From the NCBI RefSeq assembly GCF_900116065.1, contig NZ_FOZV01000001.1:372001-436000 (forward strand): a DNA stretch of 64,000 nucleotides, in the 5' to 3' direction. The translations under genes and the position numbers were made by a program. Source of the DNA: Brevundimonas viscosa (GTDB lineage Bacteria; Pseudomonadota; Alphaproteobacteria; Caulobacterales; Caulobacteraceae). This document shows positions 46,643 through 59,378 of the stretch, piece by piece. Numbering within the stretch: the stretch's first letter is position 1; each line of letters starts with the position of its first letter. The notes under the pieces are model-generated. The model had not been told where the DNA came from. It saw only the letters and a program-made list of their open reading frames with translations, and did not search any database.

Positions 46643-48616
46643 ATGGCCGGGACCCTTCCCGAGACGACGGACGCCGCGTCCGCCGCCGCCAGCAGCACCC
46701 CCGCCACCGCCGATTCCGCCGCCGGGACGCCGCACGCCGGCGGCCACGGTCGGGGCGGCGCGGGCAAGATCGGCCTGATCGTCGGCGCCATCGGCGTCGT
46801 CTTCGGCGACATCGGCACCAGCCCGCTCTACGCCCTGCGCGAGGCGCTGGCCCATTCGCGCAGCGGCGGCCAGGCGGAACTGGCCGTGCTGGGCACCGTC
46901 TCGCTGATGTTCTGGGCCCTGATCCTGGTGGTCACGGTCAAGTACGTCTTCTTCCTCATGCGAGCCGACAACAAGGGCGAGGGCGGCACCCTCGCCCTGA
47001 TGGCGCTGGCCCAGCACGCCATCGGCCGCCGTTCGGGCCTGGTGTTCCTGTTCGGCGTCTGCGGCGCCGCCATGTTCTACGGCGACGGCGCCCTGACCCC
47101 GGCGGTGTCCGTGCTGTCGGCCGTCGAAGGCCTGCGCGATGCCCCCGGCGTCGGCCGAGCACTCTCACCGTTCGTGCTGCCGATCGCCGCCGCCATCCTC
47201 ATCGGCTTGTTCATGGTGCAGGCGCGCGGCACCGCCAGCATGGCGAGGGCCTTCGGTCCGATCACCACCATCTGGTTCCTGGTCATGGCCGGGCTGGGGC
47301 TCAGCCATCTGGTCGACAATCCCGAGATCCTCCGGGCCCTGTCGCCCCACTACGGCGTGCTGTTCCTGATCGACAACGGCTTCCTCGGCTTTGTGCTGCT
47401 GGGCAGCGTCTTCCTCGCCGTCACGGGGGCCGAGGCGCTTTACACTGACATGGGCCACTTCGGGAAAGCCCCGATCCGGGCCGGCTGGCTGTGGTTCGTT
47501 CTGCCCTGCCTCACCCTGACCTATCTCGGCCAGGGAGCCATGGTGCTGGGGGACCGCGCCGCCGCGGCCAATCCGTTCTGGGCCATGATTCCCGATCCGC
47601 TCTACTGGCCGGTGCTCGTCCTCGCCACCCTCGCAACTATCATCGCCAGCCAGGCGGTGATCACCGGCGCCTTCTCCCTCACCCAGCAGGCGGTGCAGCT
47701 GGGCCTGCTGCCGCGCCTGACCATCCTGCAGACCAGCGAAAGCCAGGCTGGGCAGATCTACGTGCCCGGCGTCAACATGATGCTGCTGGCGGCGGTCCTG
47801 GTCCTGCTGGTGCTGTTTCCGACCTCGTCGCAGCTGGCCGGCGCCTACGGCGTGTCGGTGACCGGCGCCATGCTGGTCGATACCCTGCTTGCCTTCTTCA
47901 TCGTGCGCCGGTTGTGGAAGTGGAGCCTGCCGCTCAGCCTGCTCGCCCTCGCCCCCTTTCTCGTCATCGACCTGGCCTTCTTCGGCTCCAACCTGCTCAA
48001 GGTTCCGCAGGGCGCATGGGCCCCCCTGCTGCTCGGCGGCATCCTCGTGCTGATCATGTGGACCTGGGTGCGCGGCACCCGGATTCTCACCGACAAGACC
48101 CGCAAGGACAGCCTGCCGCTGACCGACCTGATCGAGATGCTGCGGGCGCGGCCGCCCCACCGGGCGCCGGGCACGGCCATCTTCCTGACCTCCGACCCGG
48201 ACATCGCGCCGGTGGCGCTGATGCACAATCTCAAGCACAACAAGGTGCTGCACGAGAAGAACATCATCCTGACCGTGCGCACCACAGACCGGCCGCGCGT
48301 CGACCCGGCGAAGCGGGTGTCGATCGAGCCGATTTCGGAGGACTTCAAGAAGCTGACCCTGTCGTACGGCTTCATGGAGCAGCCCAATGTGCCCAAGGCG
48401 CTGGGCCTGTGCCGCAGGCAGGGGCTGAAGTTCGACATCATGTCGACCAGCTTCTTCCTCGGTCGCCGTTCGGTGGTGCCGTCCGCCGCCGCCGGCATGC
48501 CGCTCTGGCAGGACCGCATCTTCATCTTCCTGATGCGCAACGCCGCCAATCCGACCGACTTCTTCCGCATCCCGCCCGGCCGCGTGGTCGAGCTCGGCAC
48601 CCAGGTGTCGGTCTGA
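46643..48616 (+). CDS. kup: Potassium uptake protein Kup
   Basis: A 657-residue KUP/HAK transporter importing K+ with protons. The N-terminus is Ala/Gly-rich, then the signature VVFGDIGTSPLYALREAL, about 12 membrane helices, NKGEGGTLALMALA and GDGALTPAVSVLSAVEGL, and a soluble C-terminal domain with GTAIFLTSDPD and [19 protein letters not shown] gives a good ribosome site. Its stop overlaps the next start by one base. Confidence 0.94.
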   Translation: MAGTLPETTDAASAAASSTPATADSAAGTPHAGGHGRGGAGKIGLIVGAIGVVFGDIGTSPLYALREALAHSRSGGQAELAVLGTVSLMFWALILVVTVKYVFFLMRADNKGEGGTLALMALAQHAIGRRSGLVFLFGVCGAAMFYGDGALTPAVSVLSAVEGLRDAPGVGRALSPFVLPIAAAILIGLFMVQARGTASMARAFGPITTIWFLVMAGLGLSHLVDNPEILRALSPHYGVLFLIDNGFLGFVLLGSVFLAVTGAEALYTDMGHFGKAPIRAGWLWFVLPCLTLTYLGQGAMVLGDRAAAANPFWAMIPDPLYWPVLVLATLATIIASQAVITGAFSLTQQAVQLGLLPRLTILQTSESQAGQIYVPGVNMMLLAAVLVLLVLFPTSSQLAGAYGVSVTGAMLVDTLLAFFIVRRLWKWSLPLSLLALAPFLVIDLAFFGSNLLKVPQGAWAPLLLGGILVLIMWTWVRGTRILTDKTRKDSLPLTDLIEMLRARPPHRAPGTAIFLTSDPDIAPVALMHNLKHNKVLHEKNIILTVRTTDRPRVDPAKRVSIEPISEDFKKLTLSYGFMEQPNVPKALGLCRRQGLKFDIMSTSFFLGRRSVVPSAAAGMPLWQDRIFIFLMRNAANPTDFFRIPPGRVVELGTQVSV

Positions 48617-50019
48617 TGGCCGATCAGAAGGGTCGGGGACCGAAGGGCGAGGGGCGCAACTCGGGGGCGCGGGGCCGCCGCGTGGCGGAAAAGGCGCGCG
48701 GCCCCCGCCCGCCGCGCCCGGACGCGCCGCGCGACGAGGCGGCCGACATCGGGGTCGAGGCGCGGCAGGCCGCCGGCGTGCTGCTCAACGCGGCGCTGGA
48801 AGGCCGCGGCGGGCTCGACGCGGCCCAGTCCTTCCGCGAGGTGGCCGGCCTGCCGGGGCCCGACCGCGCCTTCGCCCGCGCCGTGGCCATGGCCGCCCTG
48901 CGCCGGCTCGGCGAGATCGACCAGATCCTCGACCGCCGCCTGCAGAAGGCCCCGCCGGCGGCGGTTCGGACCATCCTGCGCGTGGCCCTGGCCCAGACCC
49001 TGGTGCTGGAGACCCCGGCCTTCGCGGCGGTGTCGACCGCGGTCAAGCTGGCCGAACGCGACCCGAAGACCCGGCCCTACAAGAACCTGGTCAACGCTGT
49101 GCTCCGCAGCGTCGGCCGCGACGGCCCCGGCCTGACCACGGCCGAATCCAACCTGCCCGACTGGATCGCCGCCCGCTGGCGCGCGACCTACGGGGAGGCG
49201 GCGCTGGCCGGCCTGGCGCTGGCCGCCCGCGAGGAGCCGCCGACCGATCTGAGTGTGAAGCCGGACGTCGACCCGGCCGCCGTGGCCGACGCCGTCGACG
49301 GCGAGGTCCTGCCGGGCGGCGCGGTCCGCACCGGCCGGCGCGGCGACATCGCGACCTGGCCCGGCTTCGACGACGGGACTTGGTGGGTGCAGGACGCCGC
49401 CGCCGCGGTTCCCGTGCGCCTGCTCGATCCGAAGCCCGGCGAGGCGATCGCCGACCTGTGCGCCGCACCCGGGGGCAAGACCCTGCAGCTGGCCGCGGCC
49501 GGCGCTTCGGTCGTGGCTCTGGACCGCTCCGACAAGCGTCTCAACCGCCTGCGCCAGAACCTGGAACGGACGGGGCTGGAGGCGGAGATCGTCGTCACCC
49601 CCGCCGAGGACTGGGACGACCCGCGCGCCTTCGACGCCGTGCTGTTGGACGCGCCCTGCACGGCCACCGGCACCTTCCGCCGCAATCCCGAAGTGCTGCG
49701 CGCCACCCGCCCCGCCGACGTGGCCAAGCTGGCCGACGTCCAGCACCGCCTGCTCGACGCCGCCGCCGGGCGGGTGAAGCCGGGCGGCCGGCTGGTCTAT
49801 TGCGTCTGCTCGCTGGAGCGCGAGGAGGGCGAGACCCAGATCATCGCCTTCCTGCGCCGCAACCCCGCCTTCCGCACCGCCCCGGCCGATCCGGCCGCGC
49901 TGGGCGCGCCCGTCGAGGCGCTGACGCCCGAGGGCTGGCTGCGCATCCTGCCCTCGATGTGGGCAGAGAAGGGCGGGCTGGACGGCTTCTTCGTCGCGCG
50001 GCTCGACCGGGTGGCCTGA
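48616..50019 (+). CDS. rsmB: RsmB-type rRNA cytosine-C5 methyltransferase
   Basis: A 467-residue enzyme. A basic, disordered start (GPKGEGRNSGARGRRV) precedes a NusB-like RNA-binding domain (about 55-190) and a Rossmann methyltransferase domain. SAM-binding motif I is ADLCAAPGGKTLQLAA. The two catalytic cysteines are in LDAPCTATGTFRRNPE and LVYCVCSLEREEGE. The usual target is C967 of 16S rRNA. ATG overlaps the kup stop (TGATG). Confidence 0.9.
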   Translation: MADQKGRGPKGEGRNSGARGRRVAEKARGPRPPRPDAPRDEAADIGVEARQAAGVLLNAALEGRGGLDAAQSFREVAGLPGPDRAFARAVAMAALRRLGEIDQILDRRLQKAPPAAVRTILRVALAQTLVLETPAFAAVSTAVKLAERDPKTRPYKNLVNAVLRSVGRDGPGLTTAESNLPDWIAARWRATYGEAALAGLALAAREEPPTDLSVKPDVDPAAVADAVDGEVLPGGAVRTGRRGDIATWPGFDDGTWWVQDAAAAVPVRLLDPKPGEAIADLCAAPGGKTLQLAAAGASVVALDRSDKRLNRLRQNLERTGLEAEIVVTPAEDWDDPRAFDAVLLDAPCTATGTFRRNPEVLRATRPADVAKLADVQHRLLDAAAGRVKPGGRLVYCVCSLEREEGETQIIAFLRRNPAFRTAPADPAALGAPVEALTPEGWLRILPSMWAEKGGLDGFFVARLDRVA

Positions 50020-50709
50020 TCAGGCCGCCGGACCTTCCAGGACCGTGTAGGTGACCGTGGTCCGCCCCCGGAAGCCGAGCGTCTCATAGAGCGCGATGGT
50101 CGCGGCGTGCGAGGCGTAGGCGTGCAGGAAGGCCCGCTCGCCGCGTTCGAGGATGCGCTGCGTGACCGCCCGCATCAGCGCCCCGGCGTAGCCTCGGCCG
50201 CGGAAATCGGGATGGGTGCACACCCCCGACACCTCGGTGAAGCCGTCGGGCTTCATCCGCTCGCCGGCCATGGCGACGAGCCGCCCGTCGACCTTCACCC
50301 CGATGAAGTCGCCCAGACGATGGGTCTTGCCGAAGAAAGGTCCGGGGACGGTGAGCGTGGCCAGCGCCAGCATGTCGGCGGCGTCGGCCTCGCCGAGCGC
50401 CTCGAAGGCGACGTCGCGGCCGCCCGGCGTCAGCGAGGCGGCGACCATCTGCACGCAGGCCGCCTGCGCCCGCACGACGGCGCCCGCCGGCAGCGGCATC
50501 TCGCCCGCCTCGACCAGCCCCATGCCGTTCGGGGAGACGTTCAGCGCCGCCAAGGCCGCCGTGTTCTCCGGCGAGGCGTCGGCGGCCGCCGCGAACAGGG
50601 CGTAGTCGGGATCAAAGCGCAGGGCGCGGACGTCGCCCCGCGCCAGCCCCGACTGGCGACTGGTCAGGGCGCTCCACACGGGTCGGTCAAGCGGGTGGGC
50701 GAGGTTCAT
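50020..50709 (-). CDS. GNAT-family N-acetyltransferase
   Basis: A 229-residue protein. The C-terminal GNAT fold has the acetyl-CoA-binding EVSGVCTHPDFRGRGYAGALM (R-G-x-G-x-A pattern, split over 21 residues) and ends with ATIALYETLGFRGRTTVTYTVL. The N-terminal half (residues ~1-100) carries no recognised motif. Substrate unknown. It abuts the rsmB stop on the opposite strand. Confidence 0.85.
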   Translation of the reverse strand: MNLAHPLDRPVWSALTSRQSGLARGDVRALRFDPDYALFAAAADASPENTAALAALNVSPNGMGLVEAGEMPLPAGAVVRAQAACVQMVAASLTPGGRDVAFEALGEADAADMLALATLTVPGPFFGKTHRLGDFIGVKVDGRLVAMAGERMKPDGFTEVSGVCTHPDFRGRGYAGALMRAVTQRILERGERAFLHAYASHAATIALYETLGFRGRTTVTYTVLEGPAA

Positions 50710-50734
50710 GGCCGTCGATCTAGCGCACGACGCG

Positions 50735-50769
50735 CCGGACGCCAGCCGCCGGAGCGGCGCGGCGTCCGG
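50735..50769 (-). terminator. Hairpin after trpS
   Basis: A 9-base-pair outer stem (CCGGACGCC/GGCGTCCGG) enclosing a second 5-base-pair stem-loop. It lies just after trpS on the minus strand. No T-tract follows, so a role as an intrinsic terminator is weakly supported. Confidence 0.35.
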
Positions 50770-50776
50770 AATCCGC

Positions 50777-51826
50777 TCAGGCCCGCCAGAAACCGACGAT
50801 CTGCTTGACCTCGTCGACCACCGGGTCGGCGATGGCGGCGGCGCGTTCGGCCCCGTCCTTCAGCACCCGGTCGACCTCGGCCGGGTCGGCCATCAGCCGC
50901 CGCATCTCGGCCGAGACCGGCTCCAGGGCGGACACCGCCAGCTCCGCCAGCGCCGGCTTGAACTGGCCGAAGCCCTGCCCGGCGAACTGCGCCAGCACCT
51001 GCTCGCGGCTGATGTCGGCGAGGGCGGCGTAGATGGTCACCAGGTTCTTCGCCTCGGCGCGGTTCTCCAGCCCCTCGAGCGTCTCGGGCAGCACCTCCGG
51101 GTCTGTGCGGGCCTTGCGGATCTTGGCGACGATGGCGTCGGCGTCGTCGGTCAGGTTGATGCGCGACTGGTCCGAGGGATCGGACTTGGACATCTTGGCC
51201 GCACCGTCGCGCAGGCTCATCACCCGCGGAGCGGGGCCCTGGGTCAGGGGCTCGGGCAGGGGGAAGAAGCCGGGGACGCCGAAGTCGTTGTTGAACTTGG
51301 CGGCGATGTCGCGGGTCAGCTCGAGGTGCTGCTTCTGGTCCTCGCCGGTCGGCACCTCGGTGGCCTTGTACAGCAGGATGTCGGCCGCCTGCAGCACCGG
51401 ATAGGTGTACAGGCCGACCGAGGAGCGCTCCTTGTGTTTGCCGGACTTCTCCTTGAACTGGGTCATCCGGTCGAGCCAGCCGAGGCGGGCGACGCAGTTG
51501 AAGATCCACGCCAGCTCCGAATGGGCCCGGACGGCCGACTGCGGGAAGATCACCGACTTCGCCGGGTCGAGGCCGGAGGCCAGGTAGGCGGCGGCGATCT
51601 CGCGCGTCTGGGCGGTCAGCAGGGCCGGGTCCTGCCAGACCGTGATGGCGTGCAGATCGGCCACGAACAGGAAACAGGGCGCCCCCTGGTCCTGCAGTTG
51701 GGTGAAGCGCTTCAGGGCGCCGAGATAGTTGCCCAGGTGCAAGGCGCCGGAGGCCTGGATGCCGGACAGGATGCGGCGGGGGCCCCCGTAGGCCGGAGCG
51801 GAGGGGGCCGGGGTCTGGTCGGTCAT
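50777..51826 (-). CDS. trpS: Tryptophanyl-tRNA synthetase
   Basis: A 349-residue class I synthetase. HIGH-like motif [16 protein letters not shown] loop [15 protein letters not shown], and [22 protein letters not shown] typical of bacterial TrpRS. It follows murJ after about 140 bases in which I see no other feature. It is the last gene of the mutS-glnD-murJ-trpS set. Confidence 0.95.
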   Translation of the reverse strand: MTDQTPAPSAPAYGGPRRILSGIQASGALHLGNYLGALKRFTQLQDQGAPCFLFVADLHAITVWQDPALLTAQTREIAAAYLASGLDPAKSVIFPQSAVRAHSELAWIFNCVARLGWLDRMTQFKEKSGKHKERSSVGLYTYPVLQAADILLYKATEVPTGEDQKQHLELTRDIAAKFNNDFGVPGFFPLPEPLTQGPAPRVMSLRDGAAKMSKSDPSDQSRINLTDDADAIVAKIRKARTDPEVLPETLEGLENRAEAKNLVTIYAALADISREQVLAQFAGQGFGQFKPALAELAVSALEPVSAEMRRLMADPAEVDRVLKDGAERAAAIADPVVDEVKQIVGFWRA

Positions 51827-51968
51827 GGGTCGTGAACTCGGGAGGAGGGCAGGATCAGGCGCGCGCGGACGCGCAGAGAAGGTGGCGGCGGATCAGCCGC
51901 GCCATCGCCGGCCGGCGAACATCTGTCCCGAAGGCGTCATCACGGCCCGCTTATCGCGGCCTCGGCGG

Positions 51969-53564
51969 TCAGTCCAGAGCGGACGGGACCGAGGATCCCG
52001 GCTCGCGCCGCAGCACCGCCTTCAGCTCCGTCACCGTGACCGCCCGGAAGAGCAGCAGGGCGGCCCCGTAGACGACGGCGCCGACGCCGCAGACGACCAG
52101 CACGGCGATCTCCTTGGCCAGCAACAACCGGCTCAGCGTGTCGTAGCCGACCCCGGCCGCCACCAGAACCGCGGCCATGGCGGCGGTCGCCGCCAGCACC
52201 CGCGCCATGCGGCCGACGAAGCGCGCGGAGGGCGCCCAGACATGCTCGCGCACCAGGGTTCCGCCCAGCAGGCCGACGTTCAGCCATGCCGACAGGCTGG
52301 TCGCCACCGCCAGGCCCAGCACCCCGTCGCCGCCACTGCGCGAGATCCAGAAGAACAGCGCCGTGCCGACGATGACGGTGAAGATCACGGCCGTCACCGC
52401 GTAGATCATCGGCCGGCGGGTGTCCTCGCGGGCGAAGAAGGGCGGGGTCAGCACCTTGGCCAGCACGAAGGCCGGCACGCCCCAGGCGAACTGGCGCAGC
52501 ACATCGGCGGTGCGCGCCGCGTCGGCCGAGGTGAAGGCCCCGCGCGTCACCGTGGCGTCGATCAGGAAGTAGGGGATGGTGAACAGGGCCACGGCGGCCG
52601 GCAGGGTGAAGACCATGGCCAGGGTGACCCCGTCGTCGAGCGTGCGACGCCCGCCGTCGTGGTCGCCGGCGACGAAGGCCCGCGTCAGGCGGGGCACCAG
52701 CGCCAGGCCGATGGCGACGCCGATCAGGCCGAGCGGCAGCTGGTAAAGGCGGTCGGCGTTGTAGAGCACGGAGCGGGCCCCCTCGTCCGAACCGGCCAGC
52801 ACCTGGCTGACCACCGAGTTGATCTGCATGGCGCCGCCCGCGAGCGCCCCCGGCACGGCCAGGGCGAGGGTGCGGCGCACGCTCGGAGTCAGCCGCGGCC
52901 ACGACAGGTTCAGCCGAACGCCGAGCCGGCGAACGCCGCGCCACAGCAGGGCCGCCTGGACGACGCCCGACGCCGTCACCGCCGCGGTCACCCACAGCAG
53001 CACCGTCGCCTGACTGGCGGGGAAGGCGTAGGCGGCCAGCAGCGGGGCAAGGGTGCACAGGTTCAGGAAGATCGGCACCGCCGCCGACAGGGCGAACCGG
53101 CCGGCGGTGTTCAGCACCCCCGAGAGCAGCGAGGCGATGGTCATGCAGGCGAGGTAGGGCATGGCCAGCTGGGTCGCCGTCACCGCCACCCGCAGCACCG
53201 CGGGATCGTCGCGGTAGGTCGACAGCAGCCACGGCATGATCCACGGCATCAGCACCTGCAGCAGGATGGTGAAGCCGGCGACCACGGCGAACATGAAGGA
53301 CAGGGCCTCCGAGGCGGTGACCGCCGCCGCCTCGTCCCCGTCCCGCGCCCGCACGCCGCCATAGACCGGCACGAAGGCCTGGGCGAAGGCGCCCTCCGCG
53401 AACAGCCGCCGGAACATGTTGGGTAGCATCAGCGCGGTGGTGAAGGCGTCCATCATCGGCCCCTGGCCGAAGCGGGCGGCCAGCGCCATGTCGCGAGCGA
53501 AGCCGAGCACGCGGCTCCCTAGCGTCAAAGACGACTGCACCAGGGTGTTGCGGGCCAGGCTCAT
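51969..53564 (-). CDS. murJ: Lipid II flippase MurJ
   Basis: A 531-residue polytopic membrane protein of the MOP superfamily with about 14 helices. It moves lipid II across the inner membrane for peptidoglycan synthesis. The N-terminus MSLARNTLVQSSLTLGSRVLGFARD and the AEGAFAQAFVPVY loop are diagnostic of MurJ/MviN. The start lies 33 bases after the glnD stop, so they are probably co-transcribed. Confidence 0.95.
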   Translation of the reverse strand: MSLARNTLVQSSLTLGSRVLGFARDMALAARFGQGPMMDAFTTALMLPNMFRRLFAEGAFAQAFVPVYGGVRARDGDEAAAVTASEALSFMFAVVAGFTILLQVLMPWIMPWLLSTYRDDPAVLRVAVTATQLAMPYLACMTIASLLSGVLNTAGRFALSAAVPIFLNLCTLAPLLAAYAFPASQATVLLWVTAAVTASGVVQAALLWRGVRRLGVRLNLSWPRLTPSVRRTLALAVPGALAGGAMQINSVVSQVLAGSDEGARSVLYNADRLYQLPLGLIGVAIGLALVPRLTRAFVAGDHDGGRRTLDDGVTLAMVFTLPAAVALFTIPYFLIDATVTRGAFTSADAARTADVLRQFAWGVPAFVLAKVLTPPFFAREDTRRPMIYAVTAVIFTVIVGTALFFWISRSGGDGVLGLAVATSLSAWLNVGLLGGTLVREHVWAPSARFVGRMARVLAATAAMAAVLVAAGVGYDTLSRLLLAKEIAVLVVCGVGAVVYGAALLLFRAVTVTELKAVLRREPGSSVPSALD

Positions 53565-53597
53565 CGGGAACTCGGGATTTGCGGGATCGGGCGAGGC

Positions 53598-56290
53598 TTA
53601 GCCTGCTTCCGCGGCGGGCGATACGGTCCGGTGGGGCCGCCGGCGGCGGATCTCGGTGACGTCGCGCTGGCTGGCCCGGACCGGCGTCGAGACCGGCGGG
53701 ACGGCCGGCTCGGGGCGGTCCAGCACCCGCTCCAGCGCCGTCCGCAACTGCTCGAGCGCCGGGCCGGTCTGCGGCTTCCGGCCCTCGCCGTCGGTGACGT
53801 AGAAGCTGTCCACCGCCCGCTCGCCGAAGCCGGCGATATGGGCCGACCGGATCGACAGGCCGTGGTCGGCCAGCACGCGCGCGACATCCGCCAGCAGGCC
53901 GGGGCGGTCGGCCCCCGACGCCTCGATCACCGCCGCATCCGGAGACTCCTCCAGATCGATCAGCGCGACCGGCCGCACGTCGAAGGTGGCGCGCCGCGGG
54001 CTGGGCCGGTCGGACGGCGGCGCCGCCCTCGCCTCCCCGCGCGCGGCCTTCTCCAGCGCCGCGGTGAGGCGGACCAGCCGCCGCGGCTCGGCCTCTCCGT
54101 AAGGCGCGCCCGCCCCGTCCTGCAGCTCGAACACGTCGATGGCCGTGCCGTCGGCCGCGGTGGCGACCCGGGCCCCGACCACGTCCGCCCCGGCCACGGC
54201 CAGCGCGGCGGCGAGGTCGGCGAACAGGCCGGGCCGGTCGCGCGCCGCCACCGCCACCCGCGTGGCCGGCCGGACCTCATCGCCCTCGTCCGCCTCCCGA
54301 TCCGCCACCACCTCGGCGGCGCCGCCGCTCTCCGCCGCCCGCGCGACCAGCGCCGGATACTCCTCCAGCGGATCGATGCGGCTGACGCCCTCGCCCCGGA
54401 ACACCGCCTCGGTGCGCAGGTAGAGATCGCGCATCAGCCGCCCCTTCCAGCCGTTCCACACCCCCGGCCCGACGGCGCGGATGTCCGCCACAGTCAGCAC
54501 CAGCAAGGTGCGCAGCCGCTCGGGATCCCCGACGATCCCGGCGAAGCCGCGCACCGTGGCCGGATCGGACACGTCGCGCTTCTGGGCGTAGTCGGACAAC
54601 ACCAGGTGATGGCGCACCAGCCAGACCACGAACTCGGTGCGCCGCGGGTCCAGCCCCAGCCGGTCGCACGCCCGGCGCGCGGCGATGGCCCCGTCCTCCA
54701 GCTGCCCACGGTCGCCGCCCTTGCCGACGTCGTGCAGCAGCATGGCCAGCATCAGGGCCTCGAAGTCGGCGATGCGGTGCACGATCTCCGAGGCGTTGGG
54801 GTGCTCCGCCTTCAGCTTGCCCCGCCACAGGTCGTTGATGATCCCGACCGCCTGCAGGGTGTGCTCGTCCACCGTGTAGGCGTGGTACATGTTGAACTGG
54901 GTCTGGCCGACGATCCGCCCCCACTCGGGCAGGAAGCGGCCCAGCAGGCCCGTCTCGTTCATCAGCGTCAGGGTGCGGTAGGGCCGCTGCCCCTGCGCCA
55001 GGATGTCGAGGAAGGCCCGGGTCGCCTCCGGATCGCGCCGCAGCGAGGGCGTCACCAGCGACAGCGACCGGGTCACCGCCGAGAAGGCGTCGGGGTGCAG
55101 GTCGAGGTCATGCTCGTCCGCCGTGCGGAACAGGATCAGCAGCTTGGCGGGGTCGTCGGCGAAGACCTCGGGTCCGGTCACCGACAGTCGGCCGGCGACG
55201 CGCACGAAGCCCTCGATCCCCAGCTTGCGCCGCCGCCCCCGGATCAGGCGCGACAGGCTCAGCGCCTTCTTCTGCTCGCGCGCCTCCAGCTTGGCCGACA
55301 TGGCGCGGGTCAGCGCCCCGACGTCCCGGGCGACGATGAAGTAGCGGCGCATGAAACGCTCCACCGCCGGCTCGTCACCACGTCCGCGCCAGCCCATCCG
55401 CCGCGCCACCTCGGGCTGCAGGTCGAAGGTCAGCTTTTCCTCCGCCCGGCCGGCGACGAGGTGGAGGTGGGCCCGCGTGCGCCACAGGAAGTCGAACGAC
55501 TCCTCGAAGGTGCGACGCTCGCGCGCGGTCAGGAGGTCGTCCAGCACCCGCGCGCCGAGCGGGCTGTCGGGCGCCAGCGAGCGGGCGATCCAGAACAGGG
55601 TGTTGAGGTCGCGCAGGCCGCCCTTGCCGTCCTTGACGTTGGGCTCGACCCGGTAGCGCACCGCCCCGGCCTTGCGGTGGCGCACGTCCCGCTCCTCCAG
55701 CTTGGCCGCGATGAACGGCCGGGGGTCGGCCTTGCGCACCATGGCCTGGAAGCGCGTGATGAAGCTCTCCGCCAGCTCCGCGTCGCCGGCCAGCGGCCGC
55801 GCCTCCAGGAGGGCGGTCCGCACCGTCATGTCGCGCTTCGCGAGCGCGAGGCTTTCGTCGACCGAGCGAACCGCCGAACCGACCTTCACCCCCAGATCCC
55901 ACAGCACGTAGAGCATGAACTCGGCGACCTGCTCGCTGCGCGGGGTCGACTTCCACGGCCGCAGGAACAGCAGGTCGAGGTCGGACCAGGGCGCCAGCAC
56001 CGCCCGCCCGTAGCCCCCCACGGCGAGCAGGGTCAGCCGTTCGGCCTCGGTCGGATTGGGCGCTGGATAAAGAACCTCCGCCGCGAGACGCCACAGCGCC
56101 TGCAGCATCTCGTCCGCGGCGGCGGCGTACAGCCGGGCCACCGTCACGCCGTCGGCGCCGGCCTCCAGCCTCCGCGCCGCCCGCGCCCGCCCCGCCTCCC
56201 AGGCCTCGCGCAGGATCTCCGCCGCCGCCCGGCGCACGTCCGGGACCGAGGCCGCCGCCGCCGCCGCCAGCCGGGCGTCGAGGTCGTCGC

Positions 56291-56294
<4 letters not shown>
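53598..56294 (-). CDS. glnD: PII uridylyltransferase/uridylyl-removing enzyme
   Basis: An 898-residue nitrogen sensor that adds or removes UMP on PII proteins according to glutamine. Order: nucleotidyltransferase domain with GGYGRAVLAPWSDLDLLFL, a helical region, the HD hydrolase domain (AMLLHDVGKGGDRG), and two C-terminal ACT domains (VAARDRPGLFADLA and ASGADRPGLLADVA). A short basic tail follows. The GTG start overlaps the mutS stop (GTGA). Length is normal. Confidence 0.95.
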
Positions 56295-58987
<2,693 letters not shown>

Positions 58988-59071
58988 GGGGAGCGGCGCA
59001 GGGTGAAGGAATGCGCCTGCGCGCTCAAGCCACAGCGGGCCGTCTTGCACAGACTCGGACGCGCTGCGACA

Positions 59072-59240
59072 AGCGGTGCAGGCGGTTAAGGGAACGCGGT
59101 CCAACACCGCGGCTGTGCCCGCAACTGTAGGCGGCGAGGCCGTCCTTCGATCCGGGGAGCGATCCCCGGCGCCACTGGGAGACCGGGAAGGCGTGAGGGG
59201 CGGCTGGCGACCCGCAAGCCAGGAGACCTGGCCGCCGACG
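59072..59240 (+). ncRNA. Cobalamin riboswitch
   Basis: An RNA leader upstream of btuB. Visible parts: a GGTTAAGGGAAC segment, GGCTGTGCCCGCAACTGTA (core conserved block), and the B12 box GCAAGCCAGGAGACCTG. A paired GCCGGC region follows. When adenosylcobalamin binds, btuB expression should fall. The two ends are approximate. It accounts for most of the 390-base gap between mutS and btuB. Confidence 0.93.
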
Positions 59241-59378
59241 TCGTCCGTCGCTGTCCGGGATGAGGCAGGGGCGCGGTGAACCGTCGTGACGACCCGGTCC
59301 CAGCGTCGCCCCCCGGGCGGGCCGGTCGTCAGCCACGTCGCCGCGGGCGCTCGCGCGGAGACCGACGGAGCCTTCGCC

